From an uncultured bacterium (lineage in GTDB: Bacteria > Verrucomicrobiota > Kiritimatiellia > RFP12 > UBA1067): 26,467 nt of DNA. Shown in pieces: positions 24,661-26,467 of this stretch. How positions within the stretch are numbered: position 1 is the first letter of the stretch; the number at the start of each line of letters is the position of its first letter. A program made the position numbers and the translations under genes. The stretch is taken from the NCBI GenBank assembly GCA_902779075.1, contig CACZAK010000046.1:1-26467 (forward strand), read 5' to 3'. The notes under the pieces are model-generated. The model saw only the letters and a program-made list of their open reading frames with translations. It did not search any database and was not told the DNA's origin.

Positions 24661-25245
24661 ATGACAACGAAAGCAAGTCTCATTCCCATGGTCGTCGAGA
24701 AAACCTCCGGCGGCGAACGCGCGTACGACATCTACTCGCGCCTCCTCAAGGACCGCATCGTGTTCGTGGGCGGGGAAATCGACGACGACACGGCGAACGC
24801 CGTGGTGGCCGAGCTACTCTTCCTTCAGGCGCAGGACCCAGAGAAGGAGGTGTCGATGTACATCAACTCGCCGGGCGGCAGCGTCACGGCGGGCCTCGCC
24901 ATTCTCGACACGATGAAGATGGTGAAGTGCCCGGTGGCGACGTACTGCGTGGGACAGGCGGCGTCGATGGGGGCGGTGCTGCTCGCGTCCGGCGAGAAGG
25001 GGCGGCGCTTCGCCCTCCCGCATGCGCGCATCATGGTCCACCAGCCGTGGGGTGGTGCGCAGGGGAAGGCGAGCGACATCGAAATCACGGCGCGCGAGAT
25101 CCTGCGCCTGAAGGAAATGCTCAACGGCATCCTCGCCGAGGCTGCCGGCAAGACGCTCGAGACCGTCACCAACGACACCGACCGCGACCACTTCATGTCC
25201 GCCGAGGAGGCCAAGTCCTGGGGCATCGTGGACAAGGTATTGTAA
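24661..25245 (+). CDS. clpP: ClpP-type serine protease
   Basis: The protein has 194 residues, the usual ClpP length. Catalytic Ser102 (QAASMGAV), His127 (MVHQPWGG) and Asp176 (DTDRDHF) show the E. coli spacing of 25 and 49 residues. The glycine-rich strand [15 protein letters not shown] is intact. Start 24661 follows AAAAGGA at 9 nt; an upstream ATG at 24625 has no site. ClpP forms a 14-mer chamber and needs an AAA+ unfoldase. Here the gene follows an unusual double-AAA ATPase and not clpX or clpA, and the operon starts with a sigma54 promoter, so this may be a specialised accessory ClpP. Confidence 0.93.
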   Translation: MTTKASLIPMVVEKTSGGERAYDIYSRLLKDRIVFVGGEIDDDTANAVVAELLFLQAQDPEKEVSMYINSPGGSVTAGLAILDTMKMVKCPVATYCVGQAASMGAVLLASGEKGRRFALPHARIMVHQPWGGAQGKASDIEITAREILRLKEMLNGILAEAAGKTLETVTNDTDRDHFMSAEEAKSWGIVDKVL

Positions 25246-25294
25246 CATCATATCGTGAAAGGGCTGGAGTCCCTCGCCGATGAATGAGCACCCC

Positions 25295-25320
25295 GGTAGA
25301 GCGCGATCACCGAGCGCGCC
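25295..25320 (+). repeat. GGTAG-headed palindromic element, near-identical to 767-792
   Basis: GGTAG at 25295-25299 is followed by arms AGCGCGATC and GAGCGCGCC around ACC. It lies in the short non-coding stretch between clpP and the toxin gene end, where no other feature is seen. Confidence 0.8.
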
Positions 25321-25397
25321 GCAAGACCCGCACCCCGGAACTTCCTGACCTACGGGCCAGTGGAGAACGGAAGTGGGGCGGAATGACGAGCAAGAGA

Positions 25398-25709
25398 TTA
25401 GAGATTGCGCGGGGAAAGTACGTTCTGGAGAGCGTGTTTGACGGAAAGGATTTCGATTCGGTCTTTCATGATCCGGTAGTATATCCACCAGCTTCGGTTC
25501 TTGCAGAGAATTTTCCGATGTTGCATCCGTCTCATGCCAGGGAAGGCCTCCACGCCAATCCTGGGATTTGCTGGAAGCATCGCAGCCGTGTCGGTTACAT
25601 CATTCGCGAAGGCAACGGCGTATTCGGGGTAGAAGTTGATGGCGATGTAGCGAACCGCGCTGCGGAGGCGCTGAGTGGCGCGCTTGGTCCAGTGAGGAGT
25701 GGCGTTCAT
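25398..25709 (-). CDS. RelE/ParE-superfamily toxin
   Basis: The protein has 103 residues. The pattern (ATQRLRSAVRYIAINFYPEYAVAFANDVTDTAAML...NPRIGVEAFPGMRRMQHRK...WWIYYRIMKDRIEILSVKHALQN) is that of RelE/ParE fold toxins, with the basic centre and the IYYRI...ILSVKHA strand pair. Such proteins cut mRNA on the ribosome or poison gyrase; sequence alone does not decide which. It starts within TGATG, overlapping the antitoxin stop by one base, so it is coupled to the antitoxin and shares its promoter. Confidence 0.85.
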   Translation of the reverse strand: MNATPHWTKRATQRLRSAVRYIAINFYPEYAVAFANDVTDTAAMLPANPRIGVEAFPGMRRMQHRKILCKNRSWWIYYRIMKDRIEILSVKHALQNVLSPRNL

Positions 25710-26056
25710 CAGGCCACCTTGCGATTCTTCGGTGAGCGCTTGTTGACGGTCTTGCGGCCTTTGGCAAGTTTTTTCAAATCGGCTTCGATTATGCGCTTGA
25801 CCTCATCGTTGGTGTACACCTCGCCGCGCTCAGACTCGCCCTCGGAGACAAGGATGTCCTCGTATATCTCGGCGTCATATATTTTCTGGCTGATCTTCTC
25901 CCAGTCGGCGGCAGAGAGGAACACGGAGGTGGCGCGCCCGTTCTGCGTGAGGATGATGGGGCGGTGGGTCTCGGCGGTGCGGGCCACGCAGTCCGCAAGC
26001 GTGTTGCGGAACTCGCTGAGAGAGATGATGTCTTCGGTCGGTTTGAAATCTAGCAT
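25709..26056 (-). CDS. Phd/YefM-type antitoxin
   Basis: The protein has 115 residues; the ATG at 26056 has an AAAGGAG site. The N-terminal half (IISLSEFRNTLADCVARTAETHRPIILTQNGRATSVFLSAADWEKI) is the DNA-binding Phd/YefM fold, and the charged tail (EVKRIIEADLKKLAKGRKTVNKRS) is the toxin-binding and disordered part. Its lysine-rich end is longer than usual. It should repress its own promoter at 26088-26116 with the toxin as co-repressor. Confidence 0.88.
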   Translation of the reverse strand: MLDFKPTEDIISLSEFRNTLADCVARTAETHRPIILTQNGRATSVFLSAADWEKISQKIYDAEIYEDILVSEGESERGEVYTNDEVKRIIEADLKKLAKGRKTVNKRSPKNRKVA

Positions 26057-26087
26057 GATGTTTTCTCCTTTGGGGGCGATGCGGAAT

Positions 26088-26116
26088 ATTGTACGCGATT
26101 TCGTACGCGGTGTCAA
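26088..26116 (-). promoter_or_regulatory. Toxin-antitoxin promoter with overlapping CGCGTAC operator repeats
   Basis: On the minus strand TTGACA (26116-26111) and TACAAT (26093-26088) are 17 bp apart, an almost consensus promoter. Between and over them lie two direct copies of CGCGTAC (26109-26103 and 26097-26091), ideally placed for autorepression by the antitoxin. Confidence 0.75.
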
Positions 26117-26232
26117 TTGGCAACATTTTCCAAAAATCCCGCGTGAGATTTTGCCTCTGACTGGCAGTATAAAGTAGAGGCACGATTTGCCCTGTGCCTC
26201 ATGAGAGAGACTGCAAGGTTCAAGAGTCGATT

Positions 26233-26279
26233 GCCCAAATTGGGCGGGGTTGACCTAAGCCCGGGAAGAATGGTATACT
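26233..26279 (+). promoter_or_regulatory. Promoter with upstream palindrome, positioned for a leaderless transcript
   Basis: TTGACC (26250-26255) and TATACT (26274-26279) are 18 bp apart. The ATG at 26286 starts 6 nt after the -10 box, the same spacing as at 1792-1804. The perfect palindrome GCCCAA-A-TTGGGC (26233-26245) just upstream of -35 is a likely regulator site. Confidence 0.65.
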
Positions 26280-26285
26280 TGTGCC

Positions 26286-26405
26286 ATGAAAAACATTTTG
26301 CTGATCCTTGCGGCGTGCATGGTCGCCACGGCATTTTCAAAGACCGTTGGCCCAGCGCCATTGGGCATGTCAACCCCTGACGGCTTCAAGATCATCGTGA
26401 GGTAG
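26286..26405 (+). CDS. 39-residue exported peptide
   Basis: The frame starts with a clear signal peptide (KNILLILAACMVATAFS) and continues for only about 20 residues (KTVGPAPLGMSTPDGFKIIV) before TAG. Its strong promoter and leaderless start suggest it is expressed. A cysteine at residue 11 is in the hydrophobic core and not in a proper lipobox. It could be a short secreted peptide or the broken start of a larger gene. The same spot has a following hydrophobic frame at 26409. Confidence 0.5.
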   Translation: MKNILLILAACMVATAFSKTVGPAPLGMSTPDGFKIIVR

Positions 26406-26408
26406 CTG

Positions 26409-26467
26409 ATGGTATCAACTTTCCAGAACGGTGTGATGTATGCGTGCTTCGCTGTATTGGCGTTGCT
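26409..26467 (+). CDS. Start of a membrane protein, cut by the window end
   Basis: An ATG at 26409, 3 nt after the stop of the 39-residue peptide and with GAGG upstream, opens a frame that stays open to the end of the window. It begins MVSTFQNGVMYACFAVLALL, which looks like a first transmembrane helix. Only 19 codons are visible, so no family can be named. Confidence 0.35.
   Translation, partial: MVSTFQNGVMYACFAVLAL

Noticed and set aside
25284..26177. 297-codon plus-strand frame over the toxin-antitoxin region
   Set aside because: It is the shadow of the two minus-strand genes, which have family motifs, ribosome sites and a strong promoter.

Overview
The window is GC-rich bacterial DNA with dense, mostly plus-strand genes. 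The best guess for its source is a member of the PVC superphylum of the Kiritimatiellota/Verrucomicrobiota type. The reasons are the GH106 and tandem SGNH carbohydrate enzymes, the GGTAG-headed palindromic repeats, the TTGGGAG-type purine arrays and the CTCTGCG-type inverted repeats. This is a judgement from style; no rRNA or housekeeping marker is present.

Left region (1-8456). A GH106 alpha-L-rhamnosidase that has lost its N-terminal half is followed by a promoter whose -10 box sits only 6 nt from an ATG. That start opens a six-gene operon: secreted tandem SGNH esterase, secreted RHS-like protein, PqqD-radical SAM-SPASM enzyme, a 90-residue four-cysteine peptide with a Tat-like signal, a secreted alpha/beta hydrolase, and an O-antigen-ligase-like membrane protein. 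The last five genes are joined by four successive ATGA overlaps. This looks like an undescribed radical-SAM-modified exported peptide (RiPP-like) system.

Central region (8506-15412), the most striking part. A DUF445 membrane protein, a single-chain compact RNA polymerase (beta fused to beta', 1635 aa) and an acidic protein with faint sigma54-like order are packed with 2-nt gaps. The polymerase keeps the catalytic DFDGD, the beta GDK...GRHGNKG motif, the trigger-loop region and the C-terminal zinc cluster. It is little more than half the combined length of normal beta and beta', with a divergent rifampicin region and no room for a normal flap.

Right region (15865-25245). A DUF932-like protein is paired with an SF2 helicase. 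A convergent RtcR-family CARF-AAA+ activator (GDFTGA in place of GAFTGA, no rtcA/rtcB neighbours) is divergent from an ECF-like sigma factor. A small charged protein, a double-AAA ATPase and ClpP then follow. A near-consensus sigma54 promoter (TGGTAC-N5-TTGC) lies upstream of this last operon, so RtcR is the obvious candidate activator. Related purine-rich inverted repeats flank the DUF932-to-sigma block on both sides.

Taken together, 8.5-25.2 kb reads as a stress-inducible accessory module with its own RNA polymerase, one or two sigma-type factors, a CARF-sensing activator, a helicase and an AAA/ClpP protein-turnover arm. That they act together is inference from proximity. The window ends with a Phd/YefM-RelE/ParE toxin-antitoxin pair and a second promoter with the same 6-nt leaderless geometry, driving a 39-residue exported peptide.
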